This document shows, piece by piece, positions 43,776 through 53,105 of a stretch of 64,000 bases of DNA. The DNA is from MWCO01 sp964488865. GTDB lineage: Bacteria > Myxococcota_A > Polyangia > Polyangiales > Polyangiaceae. Location of the stretch: contig CAZAWR010000017.1 in the NCBI GenBank assembly GCA_964488865.1, forward strand, positions 62,001-126,000, given 5' to 3'. Under the pieces are notes generated by a model, which worked only from the letters and a program-made list of their open reading frames with translations, searched no databases and was not told where the DNA came from. Made by a program: the position numbers and the translations under genes. Numbering within the stretch: position 1 is the stretch's first letter; each line of letters starts with the position of its first letter.

Positions 43776-43943
43776 ACCCAAATCAAGCGCTTCGCGCTGT
43801 TTTGGGTCTAGGTTCTTCTTAGGGGGCTTTTGTAAAGCCCCCTCGCCGCGCTCAACGCGGCTCACCCCAAAACGCCTCGCCTTCGGCTCGGATAGCCCCA
43901 AACCCAAGCACTGTTCTTCGAACAGCGCTTGATTTGGGACTAG
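43772..43943. repeat. Structured element with 20-bp inverted ends between convergent genes
   Basis: The left end CTAGACCCAAATCAAGCGCT (43772-43791) and the reverse complement of the right end (43924-43943) differ at one base in 20. Inside are more hairpins. TAGACCCAAA pairs with TTTGGGTCTA (left end to 43811), AGGGGGCTTT-TGT-AAAGCCCCCT spans 43821-43843, GCCGCG-CTCAA-CGCGGC spans 43845-43861, and CTGTTC-TTC-GAACAG spans 43911-43925. The element reaches from the ubiB stop to six bases before the stop of the convergent lipoprotein. It may act as a two-way terminator or be a MITE/REP-like insertion; no strong T-run follows the stems. Confidence 0.8.
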
Positions 43944-43949
43944 GCGCCG

Positions 43950-44543
43950 TCACGGGCACGCGAACCGCGCCTCGGCGGCCGATCCCTTGGCTTCGAGGTC
44001 GAAGTCCGTGCTCGCTACGCAGTTCCGGGACTCGGGACCGGGCTGTGCTCCCACGAGCACGTTGGGTTGCCCGGTGATCGCCTGTCCCCCTTCCGCTTGG
44101 GTGAAGCCTTCGAGCGAGAGAGAGTAGCGACCTGCCGTGACGGGCCAACTCTCCACGCAGCTACAGCTCGTGGAGCCGTTGCAGGAGTTCACCACGTAGT
44201 GGACCGGGTCCCAGGCGACCAGAAGCGTTTCCCCGGGCGAGACCCTGCGGACGCGCGAGGTCGCGGTGCAGGGGGCGCACACGCAACCGCTGCCGCAGAA
44301 GGGGACGCACGTTCGGCGGGTCGTGAGCTCGACACCGCCTCGCGTCAGCGTGAACGCGGGCTGGGTGTCAGGCCACGGGATGTACACGTCTTCGGTGAGC
44401 GTGCTCACGAACGACAGGGTCATTGTCTCGACCGGCCCTGCCTGGACGTCCGGCTTTTCGAACCCGCCTTCTTCGCCCCCACAGCCGAGGAGCGTGACGG
44501 TCAGGGCCAGAAGGCAAGGGACGTGGCGGTACCGGAGCAGCAT
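43950..44543 (-). CDS. Predicted lipoprotein with a Cys cluster
   Basis: A 197-residue protein starting at the ATG of MLLRYRHVPCLLALTVTLLGC, with AAGGG six bases before it and lipobox TLLGC. After a Glu/Gly tether comes a beta-rich domain with a cysteine cluster (RTCVPFCGSGCVCAPCTATS, then SCNGSTSCSCVE) that suggests several disulfides or a metal site. No family is recognised. The lgt gene lies 55 bp upstream on the same strand, which may place it in one transcript. Confidence 0.66.
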   Translation of the reverse strand: MLLRYRHVPCLLALTVTLLGCGGEEGGFEKPDVQAGPVETMTLSFVSTLTEDVYIPWPDTQPAFTLTRGGVELTTRRTCVPFCGSGCVCAPCTATSRVRRVSPGETLLVAWDPVHYVVNSCNGSTSCSCVESWPVTAGRYSLSLEGFTQAEGGQAITGQPNVLVGAQPGPESRNCVASTDFDLEAKGSAAEARFACP

Positions 44544-44598
44544 GATCCCTTGGCATTGTGGCAGAAGTGGCGCGGCCGTGACGGGAAAATCCCTCGGG

Positions 44599-45510
44599 TC
44601 ACGCCGCTTGGGGGGAGTGAGGCTCGTCGTGGGGCAGCAGCGATGGGTCCGCTTCGCGAGCGGCGGATACGAAGGGCTCGTTGCCGACCTCGTCGGAGGA
44701 AGCTGCACGCCACAACAACGCGAAGCCCGCGCTCACCATCACGAGCGATGCCCACTGTGCAGGTGTCAGCGACAGGTAGCGAGGGTCTGCCCCCGCGATT
44801 TGGCCAGGCTCAGCGCGCAGGAAGTCGAGAGAGAAGCGGACTGGCGCGTACACCAGCATCATGAAGCCGAGGAAGAACCCCGGCGGGCGCGGGCGCCGCG
44901 CGAGGATCAAGCACACGACCGCCAAGATCACGGCGAACACCATCTCGTACAACCCCAGGTCGAACCTCGCCCCATTCGGAAAGGCCACGGCGAACCACAG
45001 GTCCGACCGCATGCCGGGGTGATCGTGCACGACGGCGCAGCCCATGCGCCCGAAGGTCCATCCGACCGGAAAAGCGGCGGCCATCGTGTCGGCGAAGGGC
45101 AGCATCCGCTTGACCTTGAACCGCCACTTGAAAGCGAACGCGCCGATCGCCGCGCCGACGAACCCCCCGAAGCTGGACAGGCCGTCCCAGAGCCTCAGGA
45201 GCATGAGCGGGTCCGACAGGACGCGCTGGGGATGATAGAAGACGGCGTCGAGCACGTGGCCGAAGACGAAGGCGGACACCAGGACCCAGTACATGAACCG
45301 CGCCATGGCCTCGGAGGGGATTCCGCGAGCCTTGGCCACCCGCCCCGCGACGATCACCCCCGCGTACACGCCGATTGCCACCAGCAGTCCGAAGGGCTTG
45401 ATCGTCCACGGCCCCACTTCCAGCACCTGGCCCAGGATCTCGAAGGTGTGCTCGTCCGGCAGGATCGTGATTTCTGGGACGTGAATGGCGGGAATGAGCG
45501 GCTTCGACAC
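44599..45510 (-). CDS. lgt: Prolipoprotein diacylglyceryl transferase
   Basis: A 303-residue inner-membrane enzyme that moves the diacylglyceryl group of phosphatidylglycerol to the lipobox Cys, the first step of lipoprotein maturation. Family features are the seven hydrophobic segments, the catalytic-region block GWTFGRMGCAVVHDHPG (the E. coli enzyme has GRIGNFINGE here) and FDLGLYEMVFAVI, and RFSLDFLRAEP near the end. The GTG start follows AAAGGG. With at least a dozen predicted lipoproteins in this window the enzyme has many nearby substrates. Copy C of the repeat family lies upstream. Confidence 0.93.
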   Translation of the reverse strand: MSKPLIPAIHVPEITILPDEHTFEILGQVLEVGPWTIKPFGLLVAIGVYAGVIVAGRVAKARGIPSEAMARFMYWVLVSAFVFGHVLDAVFYHPQRVLSDPLMLLRLWDGLSSFGGFVGAAIGAFAFKWRFKVKRMLPFADTMAAAFPVGWTFGRMGCAVVHDHPGMRSDLWFAVAFPNGARFDLGLYEMVFAVILAVVCLILARRPRPPGFFLGFMMLVYAPVRFSLDFLRAEPGQIAGADPRYLSLTPAQWASLVMVSAGFALLWRAASSDEVGNEPFVSAAREADPSLLPHDEPHSPQAA

Positions 45511-45627
45511 GGGAACCCTTTCGTCGGCGTCGGTGCGCCTGTGCTAGCACGGACTGCGGCTCCGCGGGCGGGTGCATGGCAACACGCCGCATGTTGCTCC
45601 AAGAGCCGGGGCTTCTGCGCTCTGGCC

Positions 45628-46033
45628 CTGATCCGGAGCCCTCGGAGGTGGCCGCAGATTCCGGAGAGAACCCCAGATGGTTTCGTGGCTTGGGCGGATG
45701 CGGGTAGCTGCGTAGTGGCGGGTTGTGTGTCGGAAGGGACGCATGCCGACCCGCCTCGTGGAAAGGAGCACCACCCAACTCTCTCCGCCAGGCTATTCGC
45801 TCCGGATCTGGGTCTTGCCCTGATCCGGCGCGAAGCGACGGGCTGAGAGAGCAAGCTCTGGATCTTGCTCCACGAATGGCAAGGCGACCTGCCACCCATG
45901 AGGTGGGCGGCGCGTGCGAGGGCTTCTTCCCCCGACGGCGCCGACGGCGGGGGAAGGCTGGGATGGGGGCGTTAGCCGAGACAGCAAGGAGATTGTGGCT
46001 CGGGGAGCACGCGCCGTGCCTCCGGATCCGGGC
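45628..46033 (+). repeat. Dispersed structured repeat, copy C (two modules)
   Basis: The 605-bp gap upstream of lgt holds two adjacent modules of the repeat family. Module 1 runs from CTGATCCGGAG (45628) to CGCTCCGGATCTGGG (ending 45812) and matches the first half of copy B. Module 2 runs from CTGATCCGG (45820) to TCCGGATCCGGGC (46033) and matches copies A and D. Module 2 has three strong hairpins: GAGCAAG/CTTGCTC (45849-45870), CACC/GGTG around the ATGAG near 45897, and CTTCCCCCG/CGGGGGAAG near 45924-45958. The remaining 110 bp next to lgt hold its promoter region and nothing else recognisable. Confidence 0.8.
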
Positions 46034-46114
46034 CTTGCCCCTCTGATTGCAGCGCTTGGTGCCCGATGGTATGGCGCCCGCACCACGGCGATGGAGCCGT
46101 CCTGGGAGGCGCAA

Positions 46115-46948
46115 ATGGTGATGCGGACTGTGCGACGATTCTTCGGGCTCGGACTCCTTTTTGGGATCGTGTGTTTCGGCACGGCGTGCGACGAGGACGC
46201 CAAGTGCAAGGAAGCGGGGGCTTGCAAGAAGCAAGGCAAGTGCAAGGTGGACGTGAAGGAGGGGTGCATCGCCGGGACCGCCGAGGATTGTAAGGTGTCG
46301 GACGAGTGCAAGACGCTCGGCAAGTGTTCCTTGAAGGAGGGCGCGTGTGTCGCTGCGAGCGACGCCGAGTGCAAGGGCTCCGAGCGGTGCAAGACCGAAG
46401 GGCTGTGCGACCTGCACGAGGACGGATGCGTCGACCTGGGCAAGCTCTTCCTTCCGGAATGCAGTGCGGAGTGCAAGGCCGACGGGCATTGCGTGAAGCG
46501 CGATGGGAGGTGCGTGGCGCTGTCCAACCAGCACTGCTTCGGCACGGTGGATGACAAGGCCGAGCCGGACAGCGTGTGCCGTCGGGAAGGGCGATGCACC
46601 GTGCGCGACGGGTCCTGCAAGGCGCTGAGCGACAAGGAATGCGAGGGGGCCGACGCCTGCACGAAGGAAGCGCAGTGCACGGCAAAGGACGGCAAGTGCG
46701 TGGGCACGGAGGACGGGTGCGCCAAGTCTACCCTCTGTCTGCGTGCGGGGCAGTGCTCCCTGAAGGATGGGGCATGTGTGGTGGCGTCGAACGCGGATTG
46801 CAAGAAGTCCGCTCGCTGTGACCTCGAGGGGTTGTGCACGCTGAAGGACGGCAAGTGCATCGCGGCCACGAGCGCGGATTGCGCCCGGGCGGGCGTTTGC
46901 AAGAAGGCCAAGCGCTGCCGTGCGGAAGACGGGGCGTGCATCAAGTAG
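46115..46948 (+). CDS. Cys-repeat lipoprotein
   Basis: A 277-residue protein; GGGAGG lies six bases before the ATG. Lipobox FGTAC follows a good signal. The whole mature part is built of a short repeat, roughly C-KxxGxC-xxxDGxCVAxSxxDCKxS (examples: CKTEGLCDLHEDGCV, CTAKDGKCVGTEDGCAKS, CDLEGLCTLKDGKCIAA). There are about 45 cysteines, spaced 4 to 9 residues apart. This disulfide-rich array is typical of surface proteins in Myxococcota. It lies 82 bp downstream of copy C. Function unknown. Confidence 0.78.
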   Translation: MVMRTVRRFFGLGLLFGIVCFGTACDEDAKCKEAGACKKQGKCKVDVKEGCIAGTAEDCKVSDECKTLGKCSLKEGACVAASDAECKGSERCKTEGLCDLHEDGCVDLGKLFLPECSAECKADGHCVKRDGRCVALSNQHCFGTVDDKAEPDSVCRREGRCTVRDGSCKALSDKECEGADACTKEAQCTAKDGKCVGTEDGCAKSTLCLRAGQCSLKDGACVVASNADCKKSARCDLEGLCTLKDGKCIAATSADCARAGVCKKAKRCRAEDGACIK

Positions 46949-47064
46949 GTACCCGACCTTTCGCTCCACCCCACGCAGCAACCCACGCAACCCAACCGCC
47001 GTTCTCCATGGCCGCAGCCGTGCGCTTGCGCTAGGACCTCGGCCTCACTCGCGAGGGAAAGACC

Positions 47065-48633
47065 GTGACCGACGTGACCGACGTGACCGACGACACCCAG
47101 AACCCTGCAGGGCCATCTGCCGAACCCGACCCACTGCTCGACGCCGAAGGGCCGGAGGATTGCTCCGCCGACGGTGAGGCAATGGACGTACCCGTGGAGG
47201 AGGCCGACGGGCCCGTGGAGGAGGAACCGCGGGCCGAAGCGTCTCCGGATGCCGAAGAGCAAGCTCCTGCGCAGCCGGGGGGTCAGGAGACCAGCCCTCG
47301 GCCGGAGTTGCTCCGGCTCGTCGACCTGGCCGCCAAGTACCCAGAAATCGGTCCTCCGCTCGCGCAACTCGCCTTCAAGATCGGTCAGCCGGACTTCGGC
47401 AACCAGATCGTTCGCATGGGGCTCGACAAGGAAGGTCCCGGCCTCGAGTACTACTTCGTCGTGGCGCATTCCGCGCGGCGCGAACGACGCTACGCGGAGG
47501 CTCGGCAGCTGTCCGTCGACGCGATCCATGCGTTCGTTCGCACGCCGGACGAGGAGCTGGCCCCGGACGATGGGGAGCGGCTGCTGCACCTGGTGCGGCT
47601 CGGGTACTCGACGCTGCTTTTCGACGAAAAGGACCCCAAGGGGGATCCCACGTTCGTGGACCGGCTCAAGGATGCGCTTCCCGCCCTCGAGCCCCGGCTC
47701 GCGTCCGAGGCTTTCTACCACGCGCTGTTGGCGCAGACGCGCTGGTACGAGGATGCGGAAGCGAGCGAGCGTTCCTGGGATCGGGCCGCGGAGCTCGACA
47801 CCTCCGAGTCGACGTGGAACGCGCGCGGGACTTGGTACAAAGATGCGGACAGGGACCTGGACAAGGCGGAGCAGGCGTACCGCAAGGGCCTGCAGACCGT
47901 GTCGTCGAGTCCTCTGTTGCTGCACAACCTGGGGCAGCTGCTGGTGGACAAGGCCGAGCGACCGGACGTGGACGTGGACAAGGCCCGCCGCCTGCTCAAC
48001 GACGCGGAGCAATGCTTGCGCGCGGCGTTGCGTGAGGAGTCGCCCAAGGGGCTTCGACGGCACGTGCACTCCACCCGGGATCGCCTCATGGCGTTGCGAT
48101 CGTCGTTGCCGCCCCGTGGTGGGAGGCGAGAAGAAGCGCCGGTGGAGCCGGAGCGAGAGCCTGCCGTCGGTGAAGTGCTGCAGGGACGGGTGCGCTCGAT
48201 CGCCGCGTTCGGCGCCTTCGTCGCCCTGCCCGGGTGTGGGACCGGTCTGCTGCACAAGTCGGAGATTGCCCACGAGGCTGTGGACGACCCGGGTCAGCTC
48301 TTGCAGGTCGGGCAGGAAATCGAGGTCAAGGTGCTCGACGTCGGGCGTCGGGACGGCAAGCTTCGGATCGGTCTCTCGCGCAAGGCGTTGCTGCCCAAGC
48401 CCGAAGGCATGGCGAGCCCTGCCCCCCAGCGTCCTCGGCAGGAAGGCAAGCCTGCGGGTCAGGACCAGGGACGTCGCAGGGAAGACCCGCGTGATCGCCA
48501 GGGTGGCCCGCGTCGAGGCGGTCAGGAGGATCGCGGAAACCGGCCTCGGGGCCCGAAGTCCCGGGACGACGACAAGCTGGCGAGCCTTGGGGAGATGCTG
48601 CTCGCGAAGATCAATCAGCAGAAGAAGCCGTGA
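47065..48633 (+). CDS. TPR-like and S1 RNA-binding domain protein
   Basis: A 522-residue protein. The GTG start has GAGGGAAA before it and is followed by three perfect 9-bp repeats coding TDV. Residues 1-75 are acidic and probably disordered; 80-360 are helical repeats like TPRs (EAFYHALLAQTRWYEDAEASE, AEQAYRKGLQTVSSSPLLLHN). Residues about 370-445 are an S1 domain (GEVLQGRVRSIAAFGAFVAL, GLLHKSEIAHEAV, VKVLDVGRRDGKLRIGLSRK). The tail is Arg/Gly/Gln-rich (RGGQEDRGNRPRGPKS), also suited to RNA. A role in RNA metabolism or translation is likely. Its last 23 bp overlap the convergent gene. Confidence 0.78.
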   Translation: MTDVTDVTDDTQNPAGPSAEPDPLLDAEGPEDCSADGEAMDVPVEEADGPVEEEPRAEASPDAEEQAPAQPGGQETSPRPELLRLVDLAAKYPEIGPPLAQLAFKIGQPDFGNQIVRMGLDKEGPGLEYYFVVAHSARRERRYAEARQLSVDAIHAFVRTPDEELAPDDGERLLHLVRLGYSTLLFDEKDPKGDPTFVDRLKDALPALEPRLASEAFYHALLAQTRWYEDAEASERSWDRAAELDTSESTWNARGTWYKDADRDLDKAEQAYRKGLQTVSSSPLLLHNLGQLLVDKAERPDVDVDKARRLLNDAEQCLRAALREESPKGLRRHVHSTRDRLMALRSSLPPRGGRREEAPVEPEREPAVGEVLQGRVRSIAAFGAFVALPGCGTGLLHKSEIAHEAVDDPGQLLQVGQEIEVKVLDVGRRDGKLRIGLSRKALLPKPEGMASPAPQRPRQEGKPAGQDQGRRREDPRDRQGGPRRGGQEDRGNRPRGPKSRDDDKLASLGEMLLAKINQQKKP

Positions 48634-49489
48634 TCGCTCCGGTCACGACGCGCATGTGCACGTGCAGGTGAGGGCCCTCGATCTCGGCGGACATCTGCGA
48701 GCAGGGCACCTCGGACGCCAGGCTGTTGTCGATGACGTGCAGCAGGGATCGCACCTCGTTGCGGCGCCAGGACGGGGGAGGCTTGTGGCTTTTGGGGCGC
48801 TGAAGCTTGGTGAGGACGAAGGCGTGGAACGGGGAGCAGGCCCAGGCTCGAGCGAAGTCGAAGTCTTCGATGTGTCCCAGACGAATGGGGATGTCGATTC
48901 CGGGGACGCCGATCAGGCGAATGCTGTACCGGGCGGTGGGGTCTTGACCGGTCTGGAGTCGAACGAGCCGAGCGAGGCGGCTGATGGTTCGTTGGGGGTC
49001 GGAGTCGAGGAAGGCGGACAGGGAGACGTAGTCGCGGAGGAAAGCGGCGCGGTTGCGTTGTTGGTCGGGTTCGCCCTGGGCAAGCTGCTGGAGCCAGGTT
49101 CGGTACAGGGCGGTCATGCTTTCGACGAAGGAGGTCTCCTGCTGGACCAGGGACGGAAGGGTTACGAGCTCCCAGTGGACGGTGCCCGTATTGGCCTGGG
49201 TGTCGAGGGAGAACTCGACGAGGTTGTGCCAGAGGTCTGCGTCGAACCAGGCGTCGTCGGGAGGGGGCGTGCACCACGACCACAGCTCCTCGCGGAGGTC
49301 GTCGCGGACGTTGGCCGGCAGGTTGTCGGGGAGATAAACGAGCAGGCCGCTAGGGTCTCTGGGGCCGACGAGGGCGGCGGGGTGGTCTGGGATTTCCTTG
49401 TGGAAGAGGCGGAAGTGCTCCTGGTCGGGGTCGACGGACCCTTCCTCCCAGCGGAGCAGATCGGGGTTGGATGGTTCGCGGTGCGGCAT
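48611..49489 (-). CDS. Hypothetical protein (292 aa)
   Basis: A soluble protein with even codon use and no signal peptide, starting at MPHREPSNPDLLRW; an ATG at 49552 is the alternative. Notable blocks are HKEIPDHPAALVGPRDPSGLLVYLPDNLP, LWHNLVEFSLDTQANTGTVHWELVTL and IEGPHLHVHMRVVTGAI. The HLHVHM near the end could bind a metal, but no family is recognised. Its 3' end overlaps that of the S1-domain gene by 23 bp, tail to tail. The 224-bp gap upstream holds nothing recognisable. Confidence 0.65.
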   Translation of the reverse strand: MPHREPSNPDLLRWEEGSVDPDQEHFRLFHKEIPDHPAALVGPRDPSGLLVYLPDNLPANVRDDLREELWSWCTPPPDDAWFDADLWHNLVEFSLDTQANTGTVHWELVTLPSLVQQETSFVESMTALYRTWLQQLAQGEPDQQRNRAAFLRDYVSLSAFLDSDPQRTISRLARLVRLQTGQDPTARYSIRLIGVPGIDIPIRLGHIEDFDFARAWACSPFHAFVLTKLQRPKSHKPPPSWRRNEVRSLLHVIDNSLASEVPCSQMSAEIEGPHLHVHMRVVTGAITASSAD

Positions 49490-49713
49490 GGGGGCTCGGG
49501 ACAGAAGCGACCCAGGATAGCCGATCTTGGCGGTTGCAGGTCTGATAACCAATCCGGGCTCCGGCGCGGCCGTGCCGACCCCAACGCTCGACTCGACGAT
49601 GTCGAGTCGCTCCGGTGGCGAAGTTGTAGAGCTGTCATCTCGCGATCAGCCGACCGGGCGTGAACAGAACCATGCGAGCTCGCGCGAGATCTGCCCGATC
49701 TTGGCGGCGGGTC

Positions 49714-51078
<1,365 letters not shown>

Positions 51079-51168
51079 GGGGAAAAGCTACGGTGGGACG
51101 CGCGGGGGGAACAAGGGATTTTTGGCTGTCCGTACGCGGAGGGACTGTCCGAACAGCGCCGCGCTGGT

Positions 51169-52971
51169 ATGATGGCGAATCCGATGGACCCCACGCCCGA
51201 CATGATCCCGACCGCGAAGGGCGACCTCGTCAAGACGCCGCTGGCTCACCTGATCGTGTTCATCGCGGACAAGAAGCTGCAGGGTTCCCTCGTGCTTCAC
51301 GGCGACGATGGGAGCACCAGCACGGTGTACTTCGCGTCGGGCGCGCCTGCGAAGGTGCGGACGAGTTACCCCGGGACGCACCTGGGGCGCGTGCTTCTTC
51401 AGCTTGGCTACATCGACGATGACCTGCTGGATGCGACGATTGTCGAGATGCAGCAGACGGGCACGTTGCACGGGCAGCTGCTTCGGTCGATGGGAGCGAT
51501 CGACGAGGCGCAGCTGGTGGCGGGGCTGCGCGAGCAGATGATGCGACGCATTCTCAAGATCTTCGAGAAGGTCGGGGACGTCACGACCTATGCGTTCTAC
51601 GGGGACGTGAACCTGCTCGACGACTACGGCGGTCCGGAAGTGACCCCCATCGACCCGTACCGGGTCGTCTGGGAGGGCATGCACTTGCGTCCGAACGATT
51701 CGAGCATCGACCCGACGCTGGCCCGCTTGGGGGCGGCGCCCATCGGCATCAACAACCAGGCGGACTTCCGTCGCTTCGGCTTTGGGCCGCCCGAGGGCAA
51801 GGTCATCGAGTTGCTGGCCGTGAGGCCCATGTCCGTGGCGCAGGTGCTCGACCTGAGCGTCATGCCGGTCCGCCAGATCAAGCTTCTCGTTTACGTGCTG
51901 CTGATCACGAAGGGCATCGTCGTGATGCCCGTGCAGACGAGCGCTCCGGCGCGCAAGCCCCAGGCTTCGGACCCGTCGATTTCTGCGCAGACGCCCGACT
52001 CCAACCGGAGCGGGTCGGACCTGGGGCCGGTTTCCACGCGGCAGGGGGTGCCGATGGCGCGGGTGAAGCTGAAGAAGGCCGCGGTTGCGTCGACCACGCA
52101 GGCGACGCAGCCTTCCGGGCCGACGCGCGAAGAGATCATCGAGCGAGCGAAGCAGATTGAGGGGGAGAATCTGTTTCAGGCGCTGGGCGTGGAGAAGGAT
52201 GCGACGGCGGACGTAGTGCGGTCCGCGTACTTCGCGCTGGCGAAGCAGTGGCATCCCGACCGGCTTACGGAGCCGCTTGCGGACGTGCGGGATGCAGCGG
52301 CCAAGGTGTTTGCGCGCATGTCGGACGCGTTTCAGACGCTGAGCGACCCGGACAAGCGAGCGCAGTACTTGGAGGCGTTGGCGAAGGGCACGACGGATTC
52401 GGATGAGCAGGCCAAGGTCCAGCAGGTCATCGAGGCGACGATCGAGTATCAGAAGGCCGAGGTGTACCTGCGCAAGCATGATCTTGGGAAGGCCTTCAAG
52501 TCGGCGCAGAAGGCGTACGAAGGGGACCCGGAGCAAGCGCACCACGTGGCGCTGTACGCATGGATTCTTGCCCAGCAGCCGGAGGCGCAAGAAGCGAAGA
52601 ACTTCGAGTCGACCATTACGCTGCTCGACCAGGCCATCAAGCTCAACCCGCGTTGCGAGCAGGCGTTCTTGTACCGGGCCATGCTGTGCAAGCAGATGGG
52701 CAAGGCGAGCGCGGCCCTGCGCGACTTCAAGACCGTGGTGGAGCTCAACCCGCGCAACATCGAGGCGAGCCGCGAGGTCCGGCTGGCCACGATGCGTGGG
52801 GGCGTCAAGGACGTCGTCGAGGAGAAGCCCGCTGCGCCCGCTCGTCCAGGGGCCAAGTCTGGAGCCAAGTCTGGAGCCAAGTCTGGAGCCAAGTCTGGCG
52901 CATCCCAGGACATCAACTGGACCAAGGACAGCGTGGGCGACATCTTCGGAAAGCTCTTCAAGAAAAAGTAG
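51169..52971 (+). CDS. DUF4388 (PATAN) - J-domain - TPR fusion protein
   Basis: A 600-residue cytosolic protein. The N-terminal DUF4388/PATAN domain (about 15-140) begins KGDLVKTPLAHLIVFIADKK and includes GSTSTVYFASGAPAKV; such domains occur in myxobacterial signalling proteins. A middle region is followed by a J-domain (about 335-405) with the HPD motif intact (HPD at residue 362, KQWHPDRL), so it can probably stimulate DnaK. TPR-like helices follow (about 405-545), then four GAKS repeats. It may bring DnaK to signalling complexes; that is inference. The start could also be the ATG at 51172 or 51184. Confidence 0.82.
   Translation: MMANPMDPTPDMIPTAKGDLVKTPLAHLIVFIADKKLQGSLVLHGDDGSTSTVYFASGAPAKVRTSYPGTHLGRVLLQLGYIDDDLLDATIVEMQQTGTLHGQLLRSMGAIDEAQLVAGLREQMMRRILKIFEKVGDVTTYAFYGDVNLLDDYGGPEVTPIDPYRVVWEGMHLRPNDSSIDPTLARLGAAPIGINNQADFRRFGFGPPEGKVIELLAVRPMSVAQVLDLSVMPVRQIKLLVYVLLITKGIVVMPVQTSAPARKPQASDPSISAQTPDSNRSGSDLGPVSTRQGVPMARVKLKKAAVASTTQATQPSGPTREEIIERAKQIEGENLFQALGVEKDATADVVRSAYFALAKQWHPDRLTEPLADVRDAAAKVFARMSDAFQTLSDPDKRAQYLEALAKGTTDSDEQAKVQQVIEATIEYQKAEVYLRKHDLGKAFKSAQKAYEGDPEQAHHVALYAWILAQQPEAQEAKNFESTITLLDQAIKLNPRCEQAFLYRAMLCKQMGKASAALRDFKTVVELNPRNIEASREVRLATMRGGVKDVVEEKPAAPARPGAKSGAKSGAKSGAKSGASQDINWTKDSVGDIFGKLFKKK
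52849..52896 (+). repeat. In-frame 12-bp tandem repeat (four units)
   Basis: Four units of GGAGCCAAGTCT (the first with one change) encode GAKS four times in the linker near the end of the DnaJ-like protein. Copy-number change would keep the frame. Confidence 0.9.
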
Positions 52972-53059
52972 CCTGGCTGTCGTCGCGGGACCCCGGTCGC
53001 GACAGCGGTGTCAGGGGTCCGGCCCGTACCGTCCCCTCGATGCCCGCGAAGGTGCGCGG

Positions 53060-53072
53060 ATTCCCAAGGAAT
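53060..53072. promoter_or_regulatory. Palindrome next to a sigma-54 core
   Basis: ATTCC-CAA-GGAAT lies 7 bp upstream of the sigma-54 core at 53080. The same arms with a different spacer (ATTCC-CGC-GGAAT) lie at 2889-2901 upstream of the identical core at 2995. The shared pairing suggests one regulator for both, though its distance from the core differs. Confidence 0.4.
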
Positions 53073-53079
53073 CGATCGC

Positions 53080-53095
53080 TGGCACCCGCCTTGCT
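53080..53095 (+). promoter_or_regulatory. Sigma-54 promoter core in an intergenic region
   Basis: TGGCACCCGCCTTGCT is identical over 16 bp to the core at 2995 and matches the sigma-54 consensus apart from one position. It lies in the 365-bp gap between two convergent genes. The predicted transcript start is near 53106. No ATG with a ribosome-binding site follows on this strand before the end of prmC. Confidence 0.6.
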
Positions 53096-53105
53096 TTTCC
53101 TCGAC

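Noticed and set aside
43821..43843. A classic rho-independent terminator at the 10-bp stem
   Set aside because: The stem is strong, but neither strand has a run of T after it, so it is described as part of the inverted-repeat element instead.
44810..46990. A 726-codon open frame covering lgt, the repeat copy C and the Cys-repeat gene on the minus strand
   Set aside because: lgt and the lipoprotein read well in other frames, and this frame crosses the repeat element without any recognisable domain.
47174..49663. An 829-codon open frame overlapping the S1/TPR gene and beyond
   Set aside because: It is a shifted-frame shadow: the S1 domain is readable only in the frame starting at 47065, and the shifted product is low-complexity Arg/Ser/Cys.
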